DNA from: JAQBRD01 sp041158765
GTDB taxonomy: Bacteria > Patescibacteriota > Minisyncoccia > Phycocordibacterales > PALSA-1337
Assembly: GCA_041158765.1 (NCBI GenBank)
Contig: JBEBAU010000032.1
Coordinates: 1 to 49,839 of the forward strand
DNA: 49,839 nt
Reading direction: 5' to 3'
Shown: one piece after another, positions 43,937-49,839 of the stretch
Layout of the letters: the number at the start of each line of letters is the position of its first letter
Numbering within the stretch: the stretch's first letter is position 1
Notes under the pieces: generated by a model
Told to the model about the DNA's origin: nothing
What the model saw: the letters and a program-made list of their open reading frames with translations, nothing else
Databases searched by the model: none
Made by a program: the position numbers and the translations under genes

Positions 43937-44755
43937 ATGAGTAAATCCTCCAGTAAATGCCTCCTCCAGTTGCAATCTGGCGTTCCTCACGTCGTCGGTG
44001 TTGCAAATAACGTAGACAAATTGGTCTATTCGACCGACCCGCGGAATCGCCGTCGGTATGATCTGCTCGAGCTTCGTGCAGACGATCCTCGCATTCGCAA
44101 ACACCCTCGTGTGACCAAACGGTTACTTCCGGAGATCGGCCACCCAAAAATCCTCACCGTGCGTGATGAATCACAAGGTGGTGCCCAGGGAATCACGCTT
44201 ACCAAACGCGCAGAGATCTATCTTGACTTCATGGCAAATGCCAAAAAGTATGGCATCGTAGCCATTGATATCGAAGTAGATCTACTCGACAATCCGGCAT
44301 TCCAAGAAGTCCTGTGGTTTGCAAACGAGCTCAATATCGGACTCATTGCTTCCCATCACGACTTCTCGTCATATGCACCAAGTCTTGGTGATCTGCTCAA
44401 ACGCTTGAAGCTTGCTGTGGGTATGTATCATGCAGCGGTCTTCAAGGTTGCGGTGAATGCAACCAACATACGAGAACTGCGTAGGGTCGGTAAGCTGTTT
44501 TGCCATCCGGCGGTAGTTGAAAATCGTATCAAGCTAAGTGCAATGTCTATAAATCCGGCTAACACTGAGCTCTCTCGATGTTCGTATGGAACTTGTGGCG
44601 CAACTCGTTTGACAAAAAAACCAATTGTGTCTGCACTCAATTACGGCCGCCTGCTTCACGATCCCGACCCAAAAGTGACGGCTCAACCGACGGTCGATGA
44701 ATTGCGGATGGCCTTTCTGTCAGGACTGGACTACTCCCTAGCAAAGCTAGAGTAA
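43937..44755 (+). CDS. aroD: Type I 3-dehydroquinate dehydratase
   Basis: 272 residues. AroD converts 3-dehydroquinate to 3-dehydroshikimate through a Schiff base. Visible: LLELRADD (substrate-binding Glu/Arg), LTVRDESQGGAQ, AIDIEVDLLDNP (catalytic Glu region), IASHHDFSSYAP with the catalytic His 141, and VFKVAVNATN with the Schiff-base Lys 170. The last 100 residues also fit the family (PAVVENRIKLSAMS and the loop before the final helices). AAGGA lies seven bases before the ATG. Single-gene unit with a terminator; no other shikimate gene is in the window. Composition is richer in G+C than the flanking genes. Confidence 0.85.
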   Translation: MSKSSSKCLLQLQSGVPHVVGVANNVDKLVYSTDPRNRRRYDLLELRADDPRIRKHPRVTKRLLPEIGHPKILTVRDESQGGAQGITLTKRAEIYLDFMANAKKYGIVAIDIEVDLLDNPAFQEVLWFANELNIGLIASHHDFSSYAPSLGDLLKRLKLAVGMYHAAVFKVAVNATNIRELRRVGKLFCHPAVVENRIKLSAMSINPANTELSRCSYGTCGATRLTKKPIVSALNYGRLLHDPDPKVTAQPTVDELRMAFLSGLDYSLAKLE

Positions 44756-44777
44756 CAGAAGTCGCAGAAGCTCTAGC

Positions 44778-44807
44778 AAGACGTATCACATGATGCGTCT
44801 TTTTTAT
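44778..44807 (+). terminator. Rho-independent terminator of aroD
   Basis: AAGACGTATC pairs with GATGCGTCTT (one G-T pair) around ACAT, then TTTTT. Confidence 0.88.
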
Positions 44808-45376
44808 TAGTACTTACGTATCACTCCTTTCACAACAGCAGCGATATTGAGACTTTCTTGCGGATAAATATTGCTATACTTCTTATTTGCAGGTTCGAGA
44901 TAAATCTTGCCACCCTTTTTACGATAGTATTTCATTGTCCAACCCCCATCTACTTCTGCGATAACAATATCCCCCTCTCTCGGCTCACCAGACTTTTTGA
45001 CCGCAACCACGAGGTCCTTCTCACGAATACCAGCGTCAATCATCGAATCTCCCTTCACCTCGAGAAGGTAGGTCGAGTCTTTACCTTCAATAAGATACTC
45101 ATCAAGACTAATAGTATCTAATATATTCTCATCAGCTGTTGTCGGAATACCAGCCTCTACGAGACCGAGCATCGGCACTTCACCAATAGTCTTCACAAGA
45201 GTAATGCGGCCCTTCGCATCTTTCCTCACAACACCCTGTTCTACAAGTTTGTTAATGAGTTTGTATACAGCATTTTTTGAGCGGAAACCAACCATATCCA
45301 TAATCTCCTGATATCCCGGCATGCGTTTATGTCGGTGATAGAATGATATGATTTTTTCTTTTTGAGACTCAAACAT
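44807..45376 (-). CDS. lexA: LexA-type repressor
   Basis: 189 residues. A winged-helix DNA-binding part at 1-65 (GYQEIMDMVGFRSKNAVYKLI) is followed by the S24 self-cleavage domain: Ala 75-Gly 76 cleavage site (VEAG), KGDSM with Ser 111, and TMKYY with Lys 149. Self-cleavage is stimulated by RecA filaments on DNA damage. The start is supported by TGA TATACT (45383-45388, minus strand) ending 7 bases before the ATG. A strong inverted repeat at 45749-45768 precedes the gene just upstream and probably binds this repressor. Confidence 0.93.
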   Translation of the reverse strand: MFESQKEKIISFYHRHKRMPGYQEIMDMVGFRSKNAVYKLINKLVEQGVVRKDAKGRITLVKTIGEVPMLGLVEAGIPTTADENILDTISLDEYLIEGKDSTYLLEVKGDSMIDAGIREKDLVVAVKKSGEPREGDIVIAEVDGGWTMKYYRKKGGKIYLEPANKKYSNIYPQESLNIAAVVKGVIRKY

Positions 45377-45382
45377 ATATAT

Positions 45383-45388
45383 AGTATA
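45383..45388 (-). promoter_or_regulatory. -10 box immediately before lexA (leaderless type)
   Basis: Minus-strand TGA TATACT, then six bases, then ATG. Confidence 0.5.
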
Positions 45389-45407
45389 TCAGCAAACGAC
45401 GTACAAA

Positions 45408-45683
45408 CTAAAACAAAAACGCTGAAGCGAAATTCCCAGCAAAACCAATTGGTCGTTGATACCATTTTAATTGATGTGATTGGATAACCTGCTTCACATC
45501 ACTGCGAACCTCGTATCGCTGGAGATCTCCTCGCGTAGTCAATCGAGCAAGCTGTGACATAAGAGACTTGTGACGACGAGCTTCCCCACGATATGAAATG
45601 CCGCGAATAATCTTCATATCAATCTCTTCATTGAGACGCTTGATCTCCGCTCGAATCATTTGAATTGTTTTTGTCTTGCTCAT
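45408..45683 (-). CDS. 91-residue basic helical protein upstream of lexA
   Basis: Unrecognised. The first 70 residues are charged and helical (IRAEIKRLNEEIDMKIIRG and ARRHKSLMSQLARL), suggesting a coiled coil or a nucleic-acid or protein contact surface; the C-terminal 25 are more hydrophobic (WYQRPIGFAGNFASAFLF). It lies 31 bases before lexA on the same strand, behind a promoter that contains a LexA-type inverted repeat, so it is probably damage-induced and cotranscribed with lexA. It is not a known SOS protein by sequence. Confidence 0.65.
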   Translation of the reverse strand: MSKTKTIQMIRAEIKRLNEEIDMKIIRGISYRGEARRHKSLMSQLARLTTRGDLQRYEVRSDVKQVIQSHQLKWYQRPIGFAGNFASAFLF

Positions 45684-45743
45684 ATATTTGTGTTTTTAAT
45701 GCTCTTATTTCTGCTGATAATTTCACCCTTGTGTGATGTATAT

Positions 45744-45772
45744 AGTATAGGTGAACTCTAGTTCACCTGCAA
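45744..45772 (-). promoter_or_regulatory. Promoter with operator filling the spacer
   Basis: Minus strand: TTGCAG (772-767), 17-base spacer, TATACT (749-744). The inverted repeat AGGTGAACTCTAGTTCACCT (45749-45768, 9-bp arms) fills the spacer and contains GAAC-N4-GTTC, the core of Gram-positive-type LexA boxes. A bound repressor would block the promoter. Confidence 0.75.
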
Positions 45773-45820
45773 GTGGTGGGGAAGAGGGGAATGTGGATAA
45801 GTCCAAAATACCGCTCTAGT

Positions 45821-45849
45821 AAAAGAAAAAACCAGACACATTGTCCGGT
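45821..45849 (-). terminator. Terminator after the DoxX gene
   Basis: Minus strand: ACCGGACA pairs with TGTCTGGT (one G-T), followed by TTTTTTCTTTT. Confidence 0.82.
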
Positions 45850-45883
45850 CTTTTCTAAAGCACAAAACAAAAACTAATCTGTA

Positions 45884-46297
45884 TTAAGCAGTTGTTGTTG
45901 GTGTAGTTGTGTTCTTCTTGAGGAACTTAGTTGGAATTGCGATCTTCCCTGCACCAGCTGCAATCACCGCGAGAAGTGTTCCGAGTGTAGCGAGTGGAGT
46001 CATAACTGATTGTAGACCCATTGGGTAAACAACGTACACAGCAACAATCATGATAATTGAAAGGAAGATTGCTGAAATCTCAGTCCAGAGACCGAGAACG
46101 ATAAGAATACCTCCAATGAATTCACCGTACCCTACAACATATGCGAGGAATGCAGGAATTCCAATCTGAGCGAAGAAACCAATAGTTCCCGCCATAGCTG
46201 TAATCTTTGCCCAGCCGGCACCGATGAAAATAATTCCGAGAATAATACGTACTACGAGCAACAAAATATCAGACTTTTTTGAAGAAACACTATTCAT
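45884..46297 (-). CDS. DoxX-family membrane protein
   Basis: 137 residues with four helices in the DoxX pattern: LLVVRIILGIIFIGAGWAKI, then GIPAFLAYVVGYGEFIGGILIVLGLW with the conserved Glu, then two closing helices. A Lys/Thr-rich tail follows. DoxX proteins are membrane redox-related proteins of unclear role. Single-gene unit with terminator. Confidence 0.82.
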   Translation of the reverse strand: MNSVSSKKSDILLLVVRIILGIIFIGAGWAKITAMAGTIGFFAQIGIPAFLAYVVGYGEFIGGILIVLGLWTEISAIFLSIIMIVAVYVVYPMGLQSVMTPLATLGTLLAVIAAGAGKIAIPTKFLKKNTTTPTTTA

Positions 46298-46358
46298 AAT
46301 AAAAAAATAATTAATACCGATTAATACCTACAGACATACCCGTGTAGTATAACGGATT

Positions 46359-47294
46359 TTACCAACCACCACTAGCTCCTCCCCCTCCAGATCTACCTCC
46401 ACCAAAACCTCCGAAGCCACCACCTGAACCACCACCAAATCCACCAAATGGTCCGCCCCCAAACCACCACGGCGTATGCGTGCCACTAGCCACATGTCGA
46501 GCATGTGCAGCTGAAACCAAAAAATCAAATAATAGACCGCACGCTGTAAGCACTACAATAGCGATGATACCGAAGAACACAAAACCGAATTCGAAACCAA
46601 TTACCACACCACCAATTGCACCAAGCACGCCTCCGAGCCACCATGATTTTGAACGGCCAAGAATACTACCCAGCCACATAAAAATAAATATCCCGAAATA
46701 AATCCAATTACCATAATCTCGACCCTCACTTCTGGTTGATGTCGGTGTTGCTTTCACATACGCCGGATCTGCAGAGATTGCACCCATTAGTGCGTCAGTC
46801 GCGCCATCGAGACCTTCATAGTATTTTCCTTCTTTGAAAGCCGGGGTAATTGTCGAACGAATAATAGTACTTGTGAGAGCATCAGTAGCTACAGCTTCAA
46901 GTCCATATCCGACTTCGATTCGCACCTTACGTTCATCTCGCGCAACTAGAATCAAGATTCCATTATCACCACCCTTCTTTGATCCAATACCCCATTGCTC
47001 GAAGAGTTTCGTAGCAAGTGTTTCAATAGTTTCATTCCCAAGAGATGGTATAGTCGCAACTACAATAGCATTACCAGTCAGTTGTCCGAATTTTACCAAT
47101 TTGCCCGCCAAGATATCGCGCTCACTCGCTGTGAGTATTTCCCCAAAATCATTCACAAGTCCCACCGGCTTCCCCACGCCCACACTTAAATCTTGCGCCA
47201 TCACATTCGTTGCAACGCCCACAGCGCTCGCAAACAAAAATACCCCACTGAGCAAGAATCCACCAAGAATTCCTTTCAGTATGGGTATTTTCAT
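46359..47294 (-). CDS. TPM-domain membrane protein (YgcG-like)
   Basis: 311 residues. Signal segment at about 10-33, then the TPM phosphatase-like domain at about 40-175: VGLVNDFGEILTASERD, AIVVATIPSLG, GIGSKKGGDNGILILVARDERKVRIEVGYGLE. Two membrane segments at about 195-260 follow, and a tail of Gly/Phe repeats with GGASGGW at the end. TPM proteins are found with LemA, as here, and have been linked to photosystem repair in plants and to stress in bacteria. Its 3' end is Gly-rich low-complexity DNA. Confidence 0.88.
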   Translation of the reverse strand: MKIPILKGILGGFLLSGVFLFASAVGVATNVMAQDLSVGVGKPVGLVNDFGEILTASERDILAGKLVKFGQLTGNAIVVATIPSLGNETIETLATKLFEQWGIGSKKGGDNGILILVARDERKVRIEVGYGLEAVATDALTSTIIRSTITPAFKEGKYYEGLDGATDALMGAISADPAYVKATPTSTRSEGRDYGNWIYFGIFIFMWLGSILGRSKSWWLGGVLGAIGGVVIGFEFGFVFFGIIAIVVLTACGLLFDFLVSAAHARHVASGTHTPWWFGGGPFGGFGGGSGGGFGGFGGGRSGGGGASGGW

Positions 47295-47316
47295 AAAAAG
47301 TTAAAAACGTAAACGA

Positions 47317-47889
47317 TTAGAGAGAAACCTTCGGAGCAACTGCTGAACTTGGATCTGCCTCAAAATACTCTCGAGCATCAAAACCAAACCATGATGCCAC
47401 AATTGAGCTTGGCGCTCGCTTCACAATAAGATTATAGACTCGAACTGCCTCATTGAAGCGTGCTCGCTCAACTGAAATGCGATTCTCTGTACCTTCAAGC
47501 TGTGCCATGAATGTCTGAACAGCTTCTGCTGATTTCAATTGAGGATAGTTCTCAGTGATCACAAGAAGTCGTGAAAGAGCGCTATCAAGTGCTTGTGTTG
47601 CTTGGACCTTGGCACCAACTGATGTTCCAGCCTGAGCTCCTGCATATCGTGATCGAGCATCTGCTATCTCGGTGAAAATAGTAGTCTCTTGCTTCATGAC
47701 ACCCTTCACTGATTCAACAAGGTTTGGAATAAGATCGAAGCGTCGCTGATAGAGTGTTTCTACATCTTTCCATTTTGCTGTAGTTGCTTCATTTGCAGTC
47801 ACAAGATGATTATATGTTCCAAACACATATACAACGGCAAGGAATACAATACCTGCGACAACAATCCAAATTTTTGTTGAGGTCTTCAT
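47317..47889 (-). CDS. LemA-family membrane protein
   Basis: 190 residues. An N-terminal membrane helix at about 8-25 and a long helical bundle outside: YNHLVTANEATTAKWKDVE, YQRRFDLIPNLVESVKG, LSRLLVITENYPQLKSAE, TENRISVERARFNEAVRVYN. All conserved LemA helices are present. It lies 22 bases upstream of the TPM gene; the pair is a common genomic couple. Function is not firmly known. Confidence 0.93.
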   Translation of the reverse strand: MKTSTKIWIVVAGIVFLAVVYVFGTYNHLVTANEATTAKWKDVETLYQRRFDLIPNLVESVKGVMKQETTIFTEIADARSRYAGAQAGTSVGAKVQATQALDSALSRLLVITENYPQLKSAEAVQTFMAQLEGTENRISVERARFNEAVRVYNLIVKRAPSSIVASWFGFDAREYFEADPSSAVAPKVSL

Positions 47890-47900
47890 ATATGGAAGTA

Positions 47901-48572
47901 TTATTTTTTAGAAGAGTGAAGAGCTTCATTCTCTCCATCAGGAGTTGTAACGTATGCGAATGACTTCACGAGCTTCTGGAATGCAGCATCTGCAGCATCC
48001 GCGAGATTCTTATTTGCGAGATTAACCTTGTCGAGCTTATCAGCAGTGAAGCCTTTGCTTGAAGGATTTGTCGCGATTGAAGCGAAGTTGAACATGTAAC
48101 AAACGCTACCCTTTGGAGTAGAGTACATTCGGTTGAAATACTGGCGGCCCTGAACTGAGTTCTTCATTGCAATCATATTGAAAGCAATGTCATTGACCTT
48201 AATAGTGTCACGCTCAGCAATAGTAGTAACCTGAGGGAATGCACATGTACCAGGTACAACATCAATATTAACCTGAAGCTTGTTCATTGTGTTCTCACCA
48301 GCGACAGCAGCTCCGGTCGGAATGCCGAAGAGCACTCCTGAAGCAGAAGCTTCTGAAGTCCAAGCGGTAGGATATTGAACTGAAAAACCGAGCTCATCAT
48401 TACGATACATAGAGATGAGATCTGTAACCTTAGTCATAGATGTAGGATTCACTGATATAGTTCCTCCTGCATTAGTAACAGACTCCTTCACAGAGTCATT
48501 TCCACGAGTAAAAAACCAAGCGACTGAACCAATAATAATAAGCACCACAATAATTGAAATTGATTTTTTCAT
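47901..48572 (-). CDS. Membrane-anchored PsbP-like protein
   Basis: 223 residues from ATG 48572; a longer frame to 48629 overlaps the secG start and is unlikely. N-terminal anchor at about 4-23 (SIIVVLIIIGSVAWFFTRG), then a YRNDELGFSVQYPTAW block typical of PsbP/DUF-type domains widespread in Patescibacteria, and two Cys that could pair (near 125 and 155). Located 11 bases before lemA, so cotranscribed. A TGT TAAGAT box ends 8 bases before the ATG. The role is unknown. Confidence 0.7.
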   Translation of the reverse strand: MKKSISIIVVLIIIGSVAWFFTRGNDSVKESVTNAGGTISVNPTSMTKVTDLISMYRNDELGFSVQYPTAWTSEASASGVLFGIPTGAAVAGENTMNKLQVNIDVVPGTCAFPQVTTIAERDTIKVNDIAFNMIAMKNSVQGRQYFNRMYSTPKGSVCYMFNFASIATNPSSKGFTADKLDKVNLANKNLADAADAAFQKLVKSFAYVTTPDGENEALHSSKK

Positions 48573-48614
48573 GTATGTAATCTTAACACTGTTTGCCCTT
48601 TTCAACAAATATGC

Positions 48615-48620
48615 TATGAT
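48615..48620 (+). promoter_or_regulatory. Extended -10 box of secG (leaderless type)
   Basis: TGC TATGAT ending 9 bases before the ATG at 48629. Confidence 0.5.
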
Positions 48621-48628
48621 ACTCTGCA

Positions 48629-48859
48629 ATGGAGACTATTCTACATCTGCTACCCTATATTCAAGTTGCTCTCGCGATCATTATGATCGTGGCAATTCTT
48701 CTGCAGCAGACTGGTGCACAAATCGGTGGTGCTTTTGGAGGAAGCGACAATTTTAGCTCTGCTTTCCACACCCGACGAGGTGCCGAAAAGACTCTCTTCA
48801 TTATTACGATTGTGATTGCGATTTTGTTCGCAGTTTCATCTCTCATTCAGCTCTTGTAA
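48629..48859 (+). CDS. secG: Protein translocase subunit SecG
   Basis: 76 residues with two helices. The first runs LPYIQVALAIIMIVAILLQQ, followed by the SecG loop GAQIGGAFGGSDNF and RRGAEKTLFIITIVIAILF. SecG aids SecYEG channel function. A terminator follows. Confidence 0.92.
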   Translation: METILHLLPYIQVALAIIMIVAILLQQTGAQIGGAFGGSDNFSSAFHTRRGAEKTLFIITIVIAILFAVSSLIQLL

Positions 48860-48892
48860 CAATACCTTATCTAAGGTTATTGTTTTCAATTT
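48860..48892 (+). terminator. Terminator after secG
   Basis: CAATACCTTA pairs with TAAGGTTATTG (one bulged T) around TC, followed by TTTTCAATTT. Confidence 0.75.
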
Positions 48893-48919
48893 CAACCTAT
48901 TAACTAATATAGACATACT

Positions 48920-49839
48920 GTGACACGCGAATTTCGTTTGAAAAGCGGTGAGCGACTTCTCACCATGATTAACAAATTTTCAGCAACTGAAAAAGTACTT
49001 TTTGGTATTCTTTTTGTAATTCTCACCGTAAGTTCAGCGACATTGGCTTTGCGAGTTAATCGCCTATTTATGATACCGATACCGGCACAAGGCGGTAGTA
49101 TTATCGAGGGTGTTGTTGGCCTTCCTCGACTTATCAATCCTGTTATCGCTGTTTCAGATGTTGATAGAGATATTGCATCACTCATATATTCAGGTCTTCT
49201 GAAAAACAAGAACGGTTCACTCACACCAGATCTCGCAGCTTCATATACCGTATCAGATGATGGTCTCACATACACTTTCACCTTGAAAGCAAATGCACGC
49301 TTCCACGATGGAGAACAAGTTACCGCAAGTGATGTGGCCTTTACTATCGAAAAGATTCAGGACCCCGCAATCCAAAGTCCTCACCGCGTTGACTGGAAAG
49401 ACACTCAAGTAAAAGTCTTGAATCCTGCTCAAATCCAGTTCACCTTGAAACAGGCATATGCTCCTTTCATAAATAATTTCACTATTGGTATCATTCCGAA
49501 ACACATTTGGAATAATGTAGATACGAACGCTTTCATTCTTAGTAAGTATAATATTGAGCCTATTGGTAGTGGACCGTATCAACTCGACAACATTACGCAA
49601 AACAGTGGTGGAATTCCTACTACATACAGTCTCATTCCGTTTAGTGGATATGTTGACGGCAAAGCATATATTTCTCTTATCAATATTGAATTTTTTGCGA
49701 ACGAGACTACCGCCGTTGAAGCAATAAAAAATGGCACAATTGATAGCCTTGCAGCTGTCTCTCCAGGAGAAGCGCTATCTATTGCATCGGGTACATCAAA
49801 TACACGAGTTTTGAGCACTCCACTCCCACGTATTTTTGG
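48920..49839 (+). CDS. Peptide/oligopeptide-binding protein (SBP_bac_5), 3' part beyond window
   Basis: Open from GTG 48920 to the end of the window (306 codons, no stop). After a charged start comes a signal or anchor helix at about 27-47 (FGILFVILTVSSATLAL), then the family motifs: INPVIAVSDVDRDIASLIYSGL, TPDLAASYTVSDDGLTYTF, KANARFHDGEQVTASDVAFT and IGIIPKHIW. Such proteins bind peptides for ABC importers; the rest of the operon lies outside. The GTG start is supported by TATAGA (48908-48913) ending 7 bases before it; ATG 48967 is an alternative. Confidence 0.87.
   Translation, partial: MTREFRLKSGERLLTMINKFSATEKVLFGILFVILTVSSATLALRVNRLFMIPIPAQGGSIIEGVVGLPRLINPVIAVSDVDRDIASLIYSGLLKNKNGSLTPDLAASYTVSDDGLTYTFTLKANARFHDGEQVTASDVAFTIEKIQDPAIQSPHRVDWKDTQVKVLNPAQIQFTLKQAYAPFINNFTIGIIPKHIWNNVDTNAFILSKYNIEPIGSGPYQLDNITQNSGGIPTTYSLIPFSGYVDGKAYISLINIEFFANETTAVEAIKNGTIDSLAAVSPGEALSIASGTSNTRVLSTPLPRIF

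Noticed and set aside
46359..46480. Repeats at the 3' end of the TPM gene
   Set aside because: They are codons of a Gly/Phe-rich tail, not a DNA repeat element.
48573..48629. Longer N terminus for the anchored protein at 47901
   Set aside because: It would put residues before the signal-like anchor and overlap the secG promoter.
1..49839. CRISPR array, insertion sequence, integrase or attachment site
   Set aside because: No regularly spaced repeats, transposase or integrase motifs or terminal inverted repeats were seen; the three tRNA sites have no flanking duplicated tRNA ends that I could find by eye.

Overview
The window looks like chromosome from a Candidate Phyla Radiation (Patescibacteria) bacterium, probably of the Parcubacteria group. 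This rests on dense small genes, a DUF192 protein, a TPM/LemA pair, many small single-helix membrane proteins of unknown function, an extended TsaD, an RND pump beside an FtsL-like gene, and a LexA/SecG/MurJ/LepA housekeeping set. The group assignment is inference; no 16S rRNA is present. TGA works as a stop (for example at the end of the DUF192 gene), so the UGA-glycine code of Gracilibacteria/Absconditabacteria does not apply.

Layout. 1-762: 5' part of an M20 peptidase gene. 876-1523: a degenerate histidine-phosphatase-fold gene. 1604-13648: the most unusual region. It holds seven paralogous proteins of 439-489 residues, each with a divergent helical N-terminal part and a C-terminal phosphohistidine swivel domain of the PEP synthase/PPDK/rifampin phosphotransferase type, and one free-standing PEP-synthase-type ATP-grasp protein (7364-8320). 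A second histidine phosphatase (10039-10731) sits inside the array. 13696-16791: a permuted ATP-grasp protein, a COG2187-type kinase and a third histidine phosphatase. 16889-20061: an unrecognised gene, a short YdeI-like protein, a glycosyltransferase-like protein, tRNA-Glu, tRNA-Val, a TIM-barrel protein and a small membrane protein. 20116-26782: tsaD, a large surface protein, a PrsW-like protease, Hsp20, tRNA-Phe, tRNA-Arg, glutaredoxin and a DoxX-like protein. 26779-35928: RND pump and adaptor, FtsL-like protein, lepA, murJ. 36064-40947: rnpB, nrdB, nrdA, DUF192. 40992-43855: DUF1761, a DoxX-like protein, an ABC exporter. 43937-49839: aroD, lexA and a 91-residue partner gene, DoxX, TPM, LemA, an anchored protein, secG and the 5' part of a peptide-binding protein gene.

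Working hypothesis. In rifampin phosphotransferase one chain carries ATP-grasp, substrate and swivel-His domains in that order. Here the ATP-grasp part is one protein, and the substrate-plus-swivel part is seven different proteins, all keeping the catalytic His. One ATP-grasp subunit could therefore charge several acceptor proteins with different substrates. The three RHG-family phosphatases nearby belong to a family that includes phosphohistidine phosphatases (SixA), so they could discharge the swivel His or the products. This is inference from layout and motifs.

Two expression styles are visible. Many AT-richer genes have an extended -10 box (TGn-TATAAT-like) ending 7-9 bases before the start codon, as expected for leaderless mRNA. 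A second set (three phosphatases, the 16889 gene and aroD) is richer in G+C and stands as single-gene units with terminators; four of the five have a -35/-10 promoter with 17-base spacing and four have a Shine-Dalgarno leader.
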